From positions 1 through 64,000 of the forward strand of contig NZ_MOEN01000002.1 in NCBI RefSeq assembly GCF_001968985.1: DNA of 64,000 bases, written 5' to 3'. Source of the stretch: Desulfurobacterium indicum (GTDB lineage Bacteria > Aquificota > Aquificia > Desulfurobacteriales > Desulfurobacteriaceae). The position numbers and the translations under genes were made by a program. Positions within the stretch are counted from its first letter, which is position 1. Each line of letters starts with the position of its first letter. The notes beneath the pieces were generated by a model, which was given only the letters and a program-made list of their open reading frames with translations, made no database searches and was not told the origin of the DNA. Positions 16,781 through 26,961 of the stretch are shown here, one piece after another.

Positions 16781-17844
16781 GATAAGAAACTCTTTAAAAT
16801 TTCGTAATTTTTTTGTAGTTTTTCTATTTCTATATACTCGTTTTTCTGGTGTGCCTGGGAAGGTTGTCCAGGGCCGAAATTAACAGCATCTATTCCCCAC
16901 TGGGAAAACCTCGCTACATCTGTCCATGCCTGTTTAGGTTCCACCTGTAAGTTGTGGCTTTTTATAAAATTTTCAAGGATTGGATTATCAAGGCATACTC
17001 TTCCTGAAGGTGACAAATCTCTCCACTCCAGTTCGTCAACTCCAGCTTCTTTTCCTAATTTTTCCAGATCTTTTACCGCTTCATCTAACGTTTTTGATGG
17101 TGAAAATCTGTAGTTCACATTAACGGTAAAGCTGTCTGGAATAATATTTCTAGCACCTGTGAAATCCACCATTGTTGCGTTCATTACTTCTTGGTATATT
17201 AGCCCGTGGAATTCGTATTTTTCAGGTTTCTTTTCAGACAGAATTTTAAGTAGCTTCCATCCCTTGTGAATAGCATTTTCTCCCTGCCACGGTCTTGCAG
17301 AGTGGGCTCTCTTTCCTTTAAATGTCATTCCGCAGTGGATTACTCCCAGACAACCTACCTGAACAGCGTTGTTGGTAGGTTCAAGGATTATTGCAAGGTT
17401 TATTTTCTCAATGAGATGTTTGTATTTCTCATATAAAGGAATTAATCCGCTTTCAAGGTAAGGACCTTCTTCTTTTTCATAAAATATGTATACCATGTTG
17501 TATGGTGTTTTTAGATTTTCTTTTCCTGAATCTTCAATGATTTTCAATATCACTGCATCTCCGCCCTTCATGTCACTGGCACCGAGGCCATAAAGTTTCC
17601 CGTCGATAATTTTTCCAGTAAATTCGTTTGTTCCAGGAACAGTATCAAGGTGTCCCACTAAGGCTATTGTCGGTTTTTCGTCGTTGATTTCCGTATGTGC
17701 AATAATTGTGTTTGAAACTCTTCCTACTTTAAGAGAAGGGTTGTTTTCTTTTATGAAATTTTCTGTAAAGTCGGCGATTTCTTTTTCATTTCCGTATGTT
17801 GAGGGAATATTTATCAGTTCTTTAAGTATTTCTAAAAGTTTCAT
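16774..17844 (-). CDS. dapE: Succinyl-diaminopimelate desuccinylase (M20 family)
   Basis: This cytoplasmic zinc hydrolase removes succinate from N-succinyl-LL-diaminopimelate in lysine and peptidoglycan precursor synthesis. It has 356 residues in two domains. Metal and catalytic motifs seen are VGHLDTVPG (first His and catalytic Asp), LYGLGASDMKGGDA (bridging Asp), YEKEEGPYLESGL (general base Glu and metal Glu) and a C-terminal His in PSQAHQKNEY. M20 peptidases are easily confused, so an ArgE-like deacylase is the alternative. It is transcribed alone, divergently from uvrC. Confidence 0.82.
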   Translation of the reverse strand: MKLLEILKELINIPSTYGNEKEIADFTENFIKENNPSLKVGRVSNTIIAHTEINDEKPTIALVGHLDTVPGTNEFTGKIIDGKLYGLGASDMKGGDAVILKIIEDSGKENLKTPYNMVYIFYEKEEGPYLESGLIPLYEKYKHLIEKINLAIILEPTNNAVQVGCLGVIHCGMTFKGKRAHSARPWQGENAIHKGWKLLKILSEKKPEKYEFHGLIYQEVMNATMVDFTGARNIIPDSFTVNVNYRFSPSKTLDEAVKDLEKLGKEAGVDELEWRDLSPSGRVCLDNPILENFIKSHNLQVEPKQAWTDVARFSQWGIDAVNFGPGQPSQAHQKNEYIEIEKLQKNYEILKSFLSK

Positions 17845-17924
17845 CTGTCACCTCTCATCTTTTGATTATTTGAATATAGCTCTTTCTACTTGTTTTACCC
17901 TTTTCATAGTTTATCTTTTATCTT

Positions 17925-19697
17925 ATGAGTGTAAAGCGATTTGAGGAAAAGTTAAAAGCAGTTCCTGATCTTCCCGGTGTCTATATGTTTTATGATGATG
18001 ACGGTAAGGTTGTTTATGTTGGAAAGGCGCGTTCTTTGAAAAAGCGCATAGCTTCTCATTTGAAAGCTACGGATCCTTCCGATAAGAGTTACAGGATTGT
18101 AAAGGCTTCTTCTGATTTTGATTTCGTAGTTGTCAGGAATGAACGGGAAGCACTGGCTCTGGAAGCGGAACTTATAAAAAAGCACCTTCCTAAATTCAAT
18201 GTTCTTATGAAGGATGATAAAAGTTATCCTTTCCTTCTGATTACCGATGAATCTTTTCCTTCTGTAAGGCTTGTTAGAAAGACGGATAAACTTTCGGGCC
18301 GCCGCTTCGGTCCGTTTATACCGGCAAAGAATGCACGTTTAACCATGGATTTAATTCACAGACTTTTCAGGCTCAGGAAATGTAAAGAGCTTAAAAAACG
18401 AGATCGGCCGTGTATTCAGTATCATATGGAAAGATGTTGTGCACCGTGTTGTAGATATGTTTCTAAAAGAGAGTATATGGAGCAGGTAAGTGGTGCAATA
18501 TCCTTTCTGGAGGGAAACGTTAAATCTTACCTTCAACGGTTATATGAGCATATAGAGGATCTGGCTCAGAGGCAGGAATTTGAAAGGGCAGCTTTCCTTA
18601 GGGATCAGTTTGTTGCGATAAAAAATCTTTATGAAAAATATGCCGTTTTTATGGATGAGTATAAGGATTGTGATATTTTTTATCTTGAAGAGAAGGCTGG
18701 CCTTTTTGAAGGTATTCATATTATTGTTCGTCACGGTATTATAATGGGGAGGGAAACTTTCTCATTTGATCCATTTGAGCCCTGGGATACTGATACTGTG
18801 AGGGAACTTTTTTCCGACACTACTGCCGGGATTGATGTTATAGGTTCTATATGGCTCAGGAACTATTTCGAAAGTAGAGGAATTCCTCCTCATGTTTTTG
18901 CAAATTTTGTTCCTTCCGGACTTTCCATTAATGTGAAGCCGATACCAGAAGAGATGTTGAAGATTGTGTTTCAGAATAAGAAAAAGAGAGACAAAATTTA
19001 CCTGAATATAGATTTTGAGGCTTTATCGGCAGAATACGAGTCTGTTTTTATGGATTCTTTTCCTGAGAGGGTGGAAGTCTTTGATATTTCAACTCTTCAG
19101 GGAGAAGCTACCGTCGCTTCTTGCATTGTCTGGGAAAAAGGAAGATTTGTTAAAGACGATTATAGACGTTACAGGATAAAAACGGTAAAAGGTGTTAATG
19201 ATTATGCCTCTATGGAGGAGGTTTTAACACGTCGTTTTCGCTCCATAAAGGATAAAAAAGTGAAAATGCCTTCACTTATACTTATAGATGGAGGTATCGG
19301 TCAACTTAATGTAGCTATTAAAATTAGAGAGCTTTTTGGTTTTTCTTTCAGGGTTTTTTCCATAGCCAAAAGAGAGGAGATAATTTATACTGATGAAGGA
19401 GAGGTTGTTGAAACAAAGAAGTATCCTTACCTGTTTAGATTTTTTACTGTTTTGAGAGATGAGGCTCACAGGTTTGCAATCACTTATAATAGATATTTGA
19501 GGAGTAAAAAACTCAGGAAGAGTATTTTTGATGATGTGAAAGGTCTGGGAATGAAGAGGAGAAGAATAATAGAGAAATTCTATCCGGATGTTAAAGAACT
19601 TGCTACAGTTACGGTTGATGAGCTGAGGCAGATTGGTATTCCGGAGAAGGTTGCTGTTCAATTGATAAAGAGAGTTAAAGAAGTTTATGGAGAATGA
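17925..19697 (+). CDS. uvrC: Excinuclease ABC subunit C
   Basis: This is the nuclease that cuts on both sides of lesions in nucleotide excision repair with UvrA and UvrB. It has 590 residues: a GIY-YIG domain (LPGVYMFYDDDGKVVYVGKA, residues 16-35), then a four-Cys cluster region (RKCKELKKRDRPC and RCCAPC, about residues 149-175), a UVR motif (EDLAQRQEFERAAFLRDQ), an RNase H-like C-terminal nuclease and HhH motifs at the end. It is probably the first gene of the long run to 27648. Its stop overlaps an in-frame ATG just before the HIT gene. Confidence 0.95.
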   Translation: MSVKRFEEKLKAVPDLPGVYMFYDDDGKVVYVGKARSLKKRIASHLKATDPSDKSYRIVKASSDFDFVVVRNEREALALEAELIKKHLPKFNVLMKDDKSYPFLLITDESFPSVRLVRKTDKLSGRRFGPFIPAKNARLTMDLIHRLFRLRKCKELKKRDRPCIQYHMERCCAPCCRYVSKREYMEQVSGAISFLEGNVKSYLQRLYEHIEDLAQRQEFERAAFLRDQFVAIKNLYEKYAVFMDEYKDCDIFYLEEKAGLFEGIHIIVRHGIIMGRETFSFDPFEPWDTDTVRELFSDTTAGIDVIGSIWLRNYFESRGIPPHVFANFVPSGLSINVKPIPEEMLKIVFQNKKKRDKIYLNIDFEALSAEYESVFMDSFPERVEVFDISTLQGEATVASCIVWEKGRFVKDDYRRYRIKTVKGVNDYASMEEVLTRRFRSIKDKKVKMPSLILIDGGIGQLNVAIKIRELFGFSFRVFSIAKREEIIYTDEGEVVETKKYPYLFRFFTVLRDEAHRFAITYNRYLRSKKLRKSIFDDVKGLGMKRRRIIEKFYPDVKELATVTVDELRQIGIPEKVAVQLIKRVKEVYGE

Positions 19698-19708
19698 AGG
19701 AGGAAAAT

Positions 19709-20209
19709 ATGGAAATACTCTGGGCTCCATGGAGGTTGTCTTACGTTCAGAAAGTCACGGAGAGTAAAGGTAGCGGTTGCTTTATATGCGATGCTTTTAA
19801 CGATAGTCCTGAAAATGATAAAAAAAATCTTCTTCTCCACAGAGGTAAAAAAGCTCTGGTTATTTTGAATAGATTTCCGTATAACACTGCGCATCTTATG
19901 ATATGTCCTGTTCGGCATACCGGGGATTTTGAAACCCTGCTTCCTGAGGAAATGGCGGAGATTGACGAACTTTTGAAAAAATCGATAAGAGTGATAAGGA
20001 GAGCTTACAATCCTGATGGTTTTAATGTGGGCCTTAATCTCGGGAAACCTTCCGGAGGAAGCCACGATACACACATTCATTATCATATCGTTCCGAGGTG
20101 GAACGGGGATACAAATTTTATGCCGATAATAGGTGGTGTTAAGGTTATTCCACAGTCTCTTGAGGAGACTTACGACATACTGAAAAAATTCTGGAGTGAT
20201 AATGATTAA
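19709..20209 (+). CDS. HIT-family nucleotide-binding protein
   Basis: This is a histidine-triad hydrolase or transferase of 166 residues. The triad is THIHYHIVPRW with the catalytic middle His, near residue 110. The opening WAPWR and CFICDAF, with a zinc-type Cys pair, place it with the Ap4A-phosphorylase/FHIT-like branch found in many bacteria. The true substrate is unknown. I start at the ATG 19709 because AAGGAGG lies five bases upstream. An ATG at 19694 overlapping the uvrC stop is possible but less well placed. It is cotranscribed with uvrC and the next gene. Confidence 0.85.
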   Translation: MEILWAPWRLSYVQKVTESKGSGCFICDAFNDSPENDKKNLLLHRGKKALVILNRFPYNTAHLMICPVRHTGDFETLLPEEMAEIDELLKKSIRVIRRAYNPDGFNVGLNLGKPSGGSHDTHIHYHIVPRWNGDTNFMPIIGGVKVIPQSLEETYDILKKFWSDND

Positions 20210-21260
20210 TCCTTTCAGCTGGCTCGGGAAAAAGGGTAAGAGAATAGATAGAAGGGTGGAAAGTTTCCTTAAAAATCTTTCTATAAACAGAATTGACACA
20301 TTAAAAGAACTGCCTGATCTTGATATTGACAAACCGTTTAACGCTTATGTTACGCTTGCTATTCTACTGAGAGAAAAAGGGGAATTCCACAAGGCTATAA
20401 AACTGCTTGAGAATCTGCTCTCCGGGGAACTTTCGGTAGATGATGAAAAGCTTGTAATACTTAACCTTGCTATTACGTATAAGCTGGCCGGATTTGTTGA
20501 TAGGGCAGAACAAATTATAAGAGAAGGTATAGAGAGATTTCCTGCAGAAGGGTATTTTTACTATGAGCTTGCCAAGCTGAAGCAGATGTATAATGATTGG
20601 GAAGAGGCAGTTAAGAACTTTGAAATTGCAAACGGACTTAACGGCATATTTCAAGAAGAGCTTTTTTACACGAAACTTTTCTATATAAATAAGCTTCTTG
20701 ACAGCGGAAAGATAGACAAGGCATTTAAGGTTATGAAAACTCTTAAAAATATTCTGTTAGTTCCCTTTTTCTACTATACGCTGGCAAGGATCTACTTTGA
20801 AATAGGTGATAGTGATAGAGCTTACAGGAATGTTGTTACGGGCATGAGACTTTCTGAAAAGCAATCCGACATGTTTTTAAAGCTACTTGAGAAGTATCAG
20901 AGCCTTGATGTGGAGGAGCTTGAAAGACTTATAGATAAAGTTGGACTTATCTATCCTGTTGCACTTAGATATGTGGAGCTTCTTTCAGGAAGAGGTGATG
21001 ATGAAAAGGCTCTGGAAGTTATTAATAAGGTTGCTGAAAAATATCCTCTTAAAGCAGAAGTTAAAGAACATCAGCTCAGACTTATGTGGAAACTTGGTAA
21101 GAGAAAACAGGTTGTAGATGTTATCGTTTCATCTCTTGAAAGGCTTAAAAAAGAGAGAAAAAAATACGTTTGTGAAAATTGCGGTTACAAAACGGATACT
21201 TTTGATTGGTGTTGTCCAAAGTGTAAATCCTGGGAAACCTTGAGGCTGGATATAGATTGA
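20202..21260 (+). CDS. LapB/YciM-like TPR protein with C-terminal zinc ribbon
   Basis: This protein has 352 residues. About seven TPR-like helical pairs (from residue 38, for example KPFNAYVTLAILLREKGEFH) lead to a rubredoxin-type metal site at the C-terminus (YVCENCGY then WCCPKCKSW). That arrangement is known from LapB (YciM), which controls LpxC levels in lipid A synthesis. E. coli LapB has an N-terminal membrane anchor; this one begins MINPFSWLGKKGKRIDRR with no hydrophobic stretch, so it would be soluble. It lies just upstream of tamB, in line with an envelope role. The ATG at 20202 follows GGAG; it overlaps the HIT gene by eight bases. Confidence 0.75.
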   Translation: MINPFSWLGKKGKRIDRRVESFLKNLSINRIDTLKELPDLDIDKPFNAYVTLAILLREKGEFHKAIKLLENLLSGELSVDDEKLVILNLAITYKLAGFVDRAEQIIREGIERFPAEGYFYYELAKLKQMYNDWEEAVKNFEIANGLNGIFQEELFYTKLFYINKLLDSGKIDKAFKVMKTLKNILLVPFFYYTLARIYFEIGDSDRAYRNVVTGMRLSEKQSDMFLKLLEKYQSLDVEELERLIDKVGLIYPVALRYVELLSGRGDDEKALEVINKVAEKYPLKAEVKEHQLRLMWKLGKRKQVVDVIVSSLERLKKERKKYVCENCGYKTDTFDWCCPKCKSWETLRLDID

Positions 21261-21261
21261 T

Positions 21262-24200
21262 ATGAGGGATAGGGTAAGATCTTTTTTTCATTCGCTTTTA
21301 AGGGGTAGGCTCCACTACTTTATCAGGTTTTGTTTTTTTGTTCTTTTCCTGTTTTTTACCTTTAAGATTTCCCTGAAAATGATTGACTATTACCTTGATA
21401 AGTTAAAAGGTTACGGTATTTATGTAGAAAACCTGCATATTCAGCCGGGAAGTCGCTTCGCCGTTACGTTTGGCGGAATTGAGTATAAAAGTAAAAGTGT
21501 GGAATTTCACGGTGGAAGAGGGGAAGTAATCCTTGATCTTATTGAGTCTTTAAAAGAAAAAAGGCCAGTTGTTTTTAGAGCTTCTATTGATTATTTTTCC
21601 TTATCTTTTAATGAAAATGATAAAAAGGGAGCACTTGTTTTACCGAACATTTCTTCTGTTCCTTTTGGTATCGTGGTAAAGAATCTTCACGTCGGAAGAG
21701 GAAACATATATTCCCGGAATTTTTTAGCCGATTTTGGTGGATTGGATTGGGGTAACGGGAAGTTTTTGTTGCGTAAGACAGATGGAAGGATAAAGGGTAA
21801 ACCGTTTTACCTTTCAGATATTGTTGGAGTTCTTCAAAAGGATACAGTTAAAACCGATCCGTTTGATTTTTCATGGGATTCGCTTTCTTTGAGTGGTAAG
21901 ATGATGTTTTCTCTTGATTTTCGTGATGTCAGGTTTGATGGGAAACTTTTGCTTCCCGGAAAAAAGGTTGCTTTAGTTTTGATTAAGGAAACTAGCAAAA
22001 TTAAAGCATCAGGAAATATTGCCTTTGAAACTTTCAAAAAACGGTTTGATTTTTCTCTTGATGCCTATCTGGATGGGGAAGCAAAGTTTAATGGAAAGAT
22101 TTCTGAGGAGGGCGAGCCTTTTAAACTTTCTTTTAAAGGTTTTTTTGACGGAGAGCAGATTTCTATTGAGGGAGATTCTATCGGTGATTTTACTTTTGAA
22201 AATAAATTTTTTGTTAAAGGTATGAATGTTTCTTACAGTTTTAGCGGGAAGCCGGACTGTTTAAGTGGTTTTATAAACGGTAAGATAGACGATGTTTCTT
22301 TTGACAGAAGAAACTTTAGAAATTTATTCGTTTCCGTTAAATTAAAAGATTCGAATTATTTGGATGCGGATTTTTCCTGGCATGATGGAAACAGCGGTAA
22401 AGTTAAGATATCGGGCAACCTTGCTTTAAAAAACTTTTCCGTTGTGGCGGATATTAAAAAATTCGACTTAAAATCGGATCCTTTAATTGCTTCTCTTTCT
22501 CCTTCTATTAGAGAATGGATTCCAGAAGTTGAAGGGGACGTATCTCTTAAAGGGAAGGTTGAAAAGGGGGAGGTAAAAGAAGCCAATGTAACTTTTAATA
22601 TTTCCCGTTTTAATTTTAGAGGTTTTGACGGTAAAGGTTATCTGATTTTAAGGACGAAAAACGGTAGATTTCCTGTGTCCTTTAAAATATCGGGATATAA
22701 TGGAACGGTGGGATTTAGCGGATATTTTAATCCATCTCAGGTTTCTGTAAACGGAAATCTTTTTTATAACAATTTCCAGCTGGCTTCTCTCGACTTTTTA
22801 TCTTCTGAAGGGCTTGAAGGAGCGGTTACAGGTGGAGGGAAGATTTTTGGTAAATTGATTGCCTTAAGAGGAAATTTCAGATACAAAGCCCGGGAACTTT
22901 CCTATTTTGGGGAAAAGTTTGAAGATGTTTCTGGTATTATTAATCTTGATTATCCTTCTCTTATTGTGGAAGCCAGGGATTCAAAAGGCAGGCTTGATTT
23001 AAAAAGGGTTTCTCTAAAGTTTGCTCCTGTCTTTGCGATAGATGTGGTAGCTTCCGTTAAAGGTTTTCATCTTGGAACGATTGAGAAAGTTACGGGTAGA
23101 TACGGTATCAAAATGCCTGTTAAGTTGAGCGGGACAGCTGACGGTAGCGTTTCCCTCTCTTTTAAGCATGGTGAAAAGAATCCTTTTAAGATGAGTGTAA
23201 TCATTGATAAATATGATTCCCACTATGCCCTGGGAGATACTATTTCAGGAAATGCAACAGGGGCAGGTAGCGTTGCTTTTGACAGGCAATTATCGATTTC
23301 CCTTCACGGAAGTTCTAAGGATGCTACAATTGCTGGCTTGAAATTTTTTGGCGGAAGTTACCGTTTTGTAATGAGGGGAAAAGATATTAATGTTTCTGGA
23401 GAAAATTTCTCTTCTTCCCTTTTTGACAAAAGCTCAGTTAGCTTTTCTGTTGCTCTGGATGCAGAAAAAGAGTCAATGAACGGTGAATTTATATTAAAAG
23501 GGCACAAAAAGCTTTCTCACCTTGCAACGGATGTTAACCTTAGCGGAAAAATTGAAGGATATTTTGACAACTTTACTGTACCTATCAAAGGGAATGCCTT
23601 TGTTGTTTCAGATTACTTAAAGGATAAAATTGCCGTTAAATTTTCTGGCAGGTTTCATGAACCTGACAACAACGGAGAGATTGATTTTATTTCAAATAAA
23701 GGTAGAGTTTATGCAAAGATAAACGGTAAGGATCTTACATTAAGAGGCACTCTTAAAAACTTGGAATTTGGACTGGAGAAGGTTAAGGGAACGGCAGGTT
23801 TAGTTGTTTTTAATCTCAATGTGAAAAATTTTGATTTTGAACATTTAAACGGTGTTGTTGGAATTCCGATTTTGTCTATCTTTCCGGAAAATTTACCAGA
23901 GATAGATTCTATTTCAGGGATTTACTTAAATTTTAGCAATGGGAACATTAAAGTGAGTGATGCCGCTTTCTCTTTCCCTGGCGGTTGGATTAATCTGAAT
24001 CTTTCATTTGTTAACCGTCAACTTTCAGGGAACTTTAAAGGTTCTGTCAGTGCCAGAGCCATTGCCAGAAGGTTTTTACCTTCTGTTCTTGTGAAAGAAG
24101 GTGATTTCAACGTTTCAGGTACATTTGAATATGAAAAAAAATTTACTTATTCGGTTGAGGTTAAAGCGGGCGGTATAGTTGGCAGAACGGATTATCTTCT

Positions 24201-25275
24201 GGGAACGGTAAAGATTGATAAGTTTTCTCTAAATGTTAAGGACGGAAAGTTGAAATATCTATTTACTGCGATAGAGGTGGAAGACGGAAACATTGTGGTT
24301 TCCGGCGGTGATGTAATTACAGCTTCGATATTTAACGTGCCTGTTGGTCAAAGGGGTATCTGGCGTGCCCGTATAACGGGAAATTTAAAATTTGTAAATA
24401 AAAAATTGACTGGAGCAATTAATATCTCTCGTCCGGTCATTCTAAAACTTACTGCGGAGAAAAAGAAAGGTTCTCCTTCATTTTCCATACCGTTCGATGT
24501 TGATGTAAACCTTGATTTTCTTGAACCCCTTGAATTCAAAACGGACGTTTGGAGTATAAAAATTCTTCCTATTATGAAAGTTACTGTGAACGATGGAATA
24601 CCTGTTGTTTCTGGTAATTTCTTTGTTCTGGACGGAAAGATAAAATATATGGGAAAAGAGTTTGTTGTTTCTTACGGTTCTGGTATTGTTGACAATCTTC
24701 TTGAATTAAAAGGTGATTTAAATATTGCTGCTATTTCACGGATAGGGGATTATTATGTTTACATGTTTATCAGGGGAAATCTTTCTTCCCCTGTTCTCTA
24801 CTTTTCCTCTGAGCCTCCTTTGACAAAGGAGGAAATTTTAAGTCTCATAATGACAGGGGCGACGCCGTCGGAGATGGAAAGGAGTAATGAGCTATTTCCG
24901 GTTGTTCAGGTAGCTTATTATGCTACTTCCACCTTTTTAAAACCTGTAGAAAAAACCTTTTCAAAGTTGCTGAAACTTGAGTCTTTTTCATTAGAGCCTT
25001 ACATAACCAGGTATGGTGAAACGGTCATAAAATTTTCGGTGGCAAAGAGGATAGGCGATAGGTTAAGGCTCATAGGTTATCAGACAACAGGTCAGGATCC
25101 TGAATTTAGTATAGGTGCTCAGTATTTCATAGGTCATTATAAAAATGTTTATCTTGAATATCAGTATAGTAATTACTACCATAACGAATATGGTATTGGA
25201 TTTGATTTCAGAGTTAAGGATTGGATATGGTTAGAAGAGAAGATAAAAAGGAAAATTCAAGGATTGAAGAAGTAG
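21262..25275 (+). CDS. tamB: TamB/DUF490-type translocation and assembly module protein
   Basis: This is a very large AsmA-like periplasmic protein of 1337 residues anchored by one N-terminal membrane segment (about residues 17-38). It bridges inner and outer membranes, and the family moves phospholipids or helps outer-membrane protein insertion. The middle is a long series of beta strands. The DUF490 C-terminal domain is clear: YGSGIVDNLLELKGDLNI, LYFSSEPPLTKEEILSLIM, and a final beta segment with alternating aromatic residues (LEYQYSNYYHNEYGIGFDF). The usual partner TamA, or BamA, is not in the window. It follows the LapB-like gene by one base. Its 3' end overlaps rnhC by 49 bases. Confidence 0.88.
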   Translation: MRDRVRSFFHSLLRGRLHYFIRFCFFVLFLFFTFKISLKMIDYYLDKLKGYGIYVENLHIQPGSRFAVTFGGIEYKSKSVEFHGGRGEVILDLIESLKEKRPVVFRASIDYFSLSFNENDKKGALVLPNISSVPFGIVVKNLHVGRGNIYSRNFLADFGGLDWGNGKFLLRKTDGRIKGKPFYLSDIVGVLQKDTVKTDPFDFSWDSLSLSGKMMFSLDFRDVRFDGKLLLPGKKVALVLIKETSKIKASGNIAFETFKKRFDFSLDAYLDGEAKFNGKISEEGEPFKLSFKGFFDGEQISIEGDSIGDFTFENKFFVKGMNVSYSFSGKPDCLSGFINGKIDDVSFDRRNFRNLFVSVKLKDSNYLDADFSWHDGNSGKVKISGNLALKNFSVVADIKKFDLKSDPLIASLSPSIREWIPEVEGDVSLKGKVEKGEVKEANVTFNISRFNFRGFDGKGYLILRTKNGRFPVSFKISGYNGTVGFSGYFNPSQVSVNGNLFYNNFQLASLDFLSSEGLEGAVTGGGKIFGKLIALRGNFRYKARELSYFGEKFEDVSGIINLDYPSLIVEARDSKGRLDLKRVSLKFAPVFAIDVVASVKGFHLGTIEKVTGRYGIKMPVKLSGTADGSVSLSFKHGEKNPFKMSVIIDKYDSHYALGDTISGNATGAGSVAFDRQLSISLHGSSKDATIAGLKFFGGSYRFVMRGKDINVSGENFSSSLFDKSSVSFSVALDAEKESMNGEFILKGHKKLSHLATDVNLSGKIEGYFDNFTVPIKGNAFVVSDYLKDKIAVKFSGRFHEPDNNGEIDFISNKGRVYAKINGKDLTLRGTLKNLEFGLEKVKGTAGLVVFNLNVKNFDFEHLNGVVGIPILSIFPENLPEIDSISGIYLNFSNGNIKVSDAAFSFPGGWINLNLSFVNRQLSGNFKGSVSARAIARRFLPSVLVKEGDFNVSGTFEYEKKFTYSVEVKAGGIVGRTDYLLGTVKIDKFSLNVKDGKLKYLFTAIEVEDGNIVVSGGDVITASIFNVPVGQRGIWRARITGNLKFVNKKLTGAINISRPVILKLTAEKKKGSPSFSIPFDVDVNLDFLEPLEFKTDVWSIKILPIMKVTVNDGIPVVSGNFFVLDGKIKYMGKEFVVSYGSGIVDNLLELKGDLNIAAISRIGDYYVYMFIRGNLSSPVLYFSSEPPLTKEEILSLIMTGATPSEMERSNELFPVVQVAYYATSTFLKPVEKTFSKLLKLESFSLEPYITRYGETVIKFSVAKRIGDRLRLIGYQTTGQDPEFSIGAQYFIGHYKNVYLEYQYSNYYHNEYGIGFDFRVKDWIWLEEKIKRKIQGLKK

Positions 25276-26066
25276 CGAAAGCTTTAGAAAGTGCTGGTGC
25301 TGTTTCCGAAAATCCACCACAACATGCGATTTACAGGTTCAGACTTGGAGATGGGATTGTTACGATTTATAAATCTGGTTCTATCGTTTATGGAGGAAAA
25401 GGGGACGATAAAGAGATTCTCAAAAGTATTGTTGATAGTGTTTTAACTGAAAATGTAGATATTACTCCAAGAATAGGCTGTGATGAAGCTGGTAAAGGTG
25501 AATATGCGGGGCCACTGGTTGTCGCGTGTATCTATTGTGATGAACCTGCTGTTAAAGAGCTAATAAAACTTGGTGTTAAAGATTCTAAAAAACTTTCTGA
25601 TGAGAAAGTTTTGAGGCTTGCTGATGAAATTAAGAAAGTTGCACACGGTGCTGTTAGAGTTTTGATGCCGCAGGAATATAACAGACTCTATGCTAATTAC
25701 AAAAATATAAATAGACTGCTTGATGTTGTTTATCTTTCTCTTATAGATAAACTTGTGAAAAAGTATAAACCTAAACGTGTGATTGTTGATAAATACGGTA
25801 GCGGTATTAAAAAGAAGCTTTGTGACAATTTACCTGATTCTGTTGATATTGTTGTTGTTGAGAAAGCCGAGAGTGATCCGGTTGTTGCTGCAGCTTCCAT
25901 CGTTGCCAGAGCGGAAAAATTGAAAGGATGCCAGCTGTTGGAGAAAAAGTTTGGAGTTAAGATTCCTTCTGGTAATAATAAAGATCAGATTTCCCATTTT
26001 CTTCAGTCCGTATCTGAGAATATGTTACCATATCTTGTTAAAATGCATTTCAATATGAATGTGTAA
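25227..26066 (+). CDS. rnhC: Ribonuclease HIII
   Basis: This enzyme removes RNA from RNA-DNA hybrids. The N-terminal TBP-like substrate-binding domain (YRFRLGDGIVTIYKSGSIVY, residues about 39-58) separates HIII from HII. The catalytic domain carries GCDEAGKGEYAGPLVVACIY (D-E-G motif), VDKYGSG and AESDPVVAAASIVAR with the later acidic residues. It has 279 residues from the ATG at 25227, which is preceded by AAGGA. An in-frame TTG six bases earlier is less likely. The start lies inside the 3' end of tamB, so translation may be coupled. Confidence 0.92.
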   Translation: MVRREDKKENSRIEEVAKALESAGAVSENPPQHAIYRFRLGDGIVTIYKSGSIVYGGKGDDKEILKSIVDSVLTENVDITPRIGCDEAGKGEYAGPLVVACIYCDEPAVKELIKLGVKDSKKLSDEKVLRLADEIKKVAHGAVRVLMPQEYNRLYANYKNINRLLDVVYLSLIDKLVKKYKPKRVIVDKYGSGIKKKLCDNLPDSVDIVVVEKAESDPVVAAASIVARAEKLKGCQLLEKKFGVKIPSGNNKDQISHFLQSVSENMLPYLVKMHFNMNV

Positions 26067-26078
26067 CGGAGGTCTTAG

Positions 26079-26951
26079 TTGAGGAAATTCCAGAAATTTT
26101 TGACGATGTTGGGAGCAGTTTCCCTCCTTATTATCTTTTTTAGCTTAATACGTTTCTTTTTCTCAACAGGTATTCCTTCGCATAAAGGAATAGCTATTCT
26201 TAGGGTGAAAGGTGTAATAACGGAGACAGATTACTACATAAAAGAGCTTGAGAAGCTTTCTAAAAATAAAAATGTTAAAGCGATCGTTTTGAGAGTTGAT
26301 TCTCCTGGTGGAGCTGTTGTTCCTTGTCAGGAATTATATGACGAAATTTTAAGAGTTAAGAAAAAAAAGCCTATTGTTGTTTCAATGGGTTCTGTTGCTG
26401 CTTCCGGAGGACTTTATATTTCCGTTGCTGCCAACAAGATAGTTGCGGATCCGGCTACCATTACGGGAAGTATTGGTGTGATAATGCAAACAATGAATTT
26501 CAGAAAATTAGCTGATAAAATAGGTATAAAAGTTGTTACGATCAAAAGCGGTCCTCACAAAGACCTCCTTAATCCTTTTAAGAAAGTTGATCCAGGAGAT
26601 GTTGCTATTGTCCAAAATGTTATAAACGATACTTACCAGCAGTTTTTAGAAGTTGTTTCAAAGGGAAGGCATATCCCTATTGATAAACTTAAACCAATAG
26701 CCGACGGTAGAATATTTTCAGGAAGAGAAGCTCAAAAACTTGGACTTGTTGACGAACTTGGAGATCTTCACAAAGCTGTTTCTGTTGCAAGAAAACTTGC
26801 CCATTCACCTGATGCAAAGCCGTTTGAGGTTAAAAAAGAGCAGCCTTTCATTGATAAGATTCTTGGCGGTCAGGCTTCTATTTTCTTTGATAAAATTTCT
26901 TCAATATTGAAAGGAGAGATAGAAAAGAAAAATTTGATGTATCTTTACTGA
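26079..26951 (+). CDS. sppA: Signal peptide peptidase SppA
   Basis: This is a membrane-bound serine protease that degrades cleaved signal peptides. It has 290 residues, the short form of the family. One N-terminal segment (LGAVSLLIIFFSLIRFFF) leads to the ClpP-like fold. VDSPGG (residues 76-81) forms the oxyanion region, GSVAASGGLYIS carries the nucleophilic Ser, and KSGPHKDLLNPFK supplies the general-base Lys. The TTG start is supported by GGAGG eight bases upstream. A secretion-linked gene, but far from secA. It is in the same run as rnhC and the PilZ gene. Confidence 0.92.
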   Translation: MRKFQKFLTMLGAVSLLIIFFSLIRFFFSTGIPSHKGIAILRVKGVITETDYYIKELEKLSKNKNVKAIVLRVDSPGGAVVPCQELYDEILRVKKKKPIVVSMGSVAASGGLYISVAANKIVADPATITGSIGVIMQTMNFRKLADKIGIKVVTIKSGPHKDLLNPFKKVDPGDVAIVQNVINDTYQQFLEVVSKGRHIPIDKLKPIADGRIFSGREAQKLGLVDELGDLHKAVSVARKLAHSPDAKPFEVKKEQPFIDKILGGQASIFFDKISSILKGEIEKKNLMYLY

Positions 26952-26961
26952 CGGAGGGCTT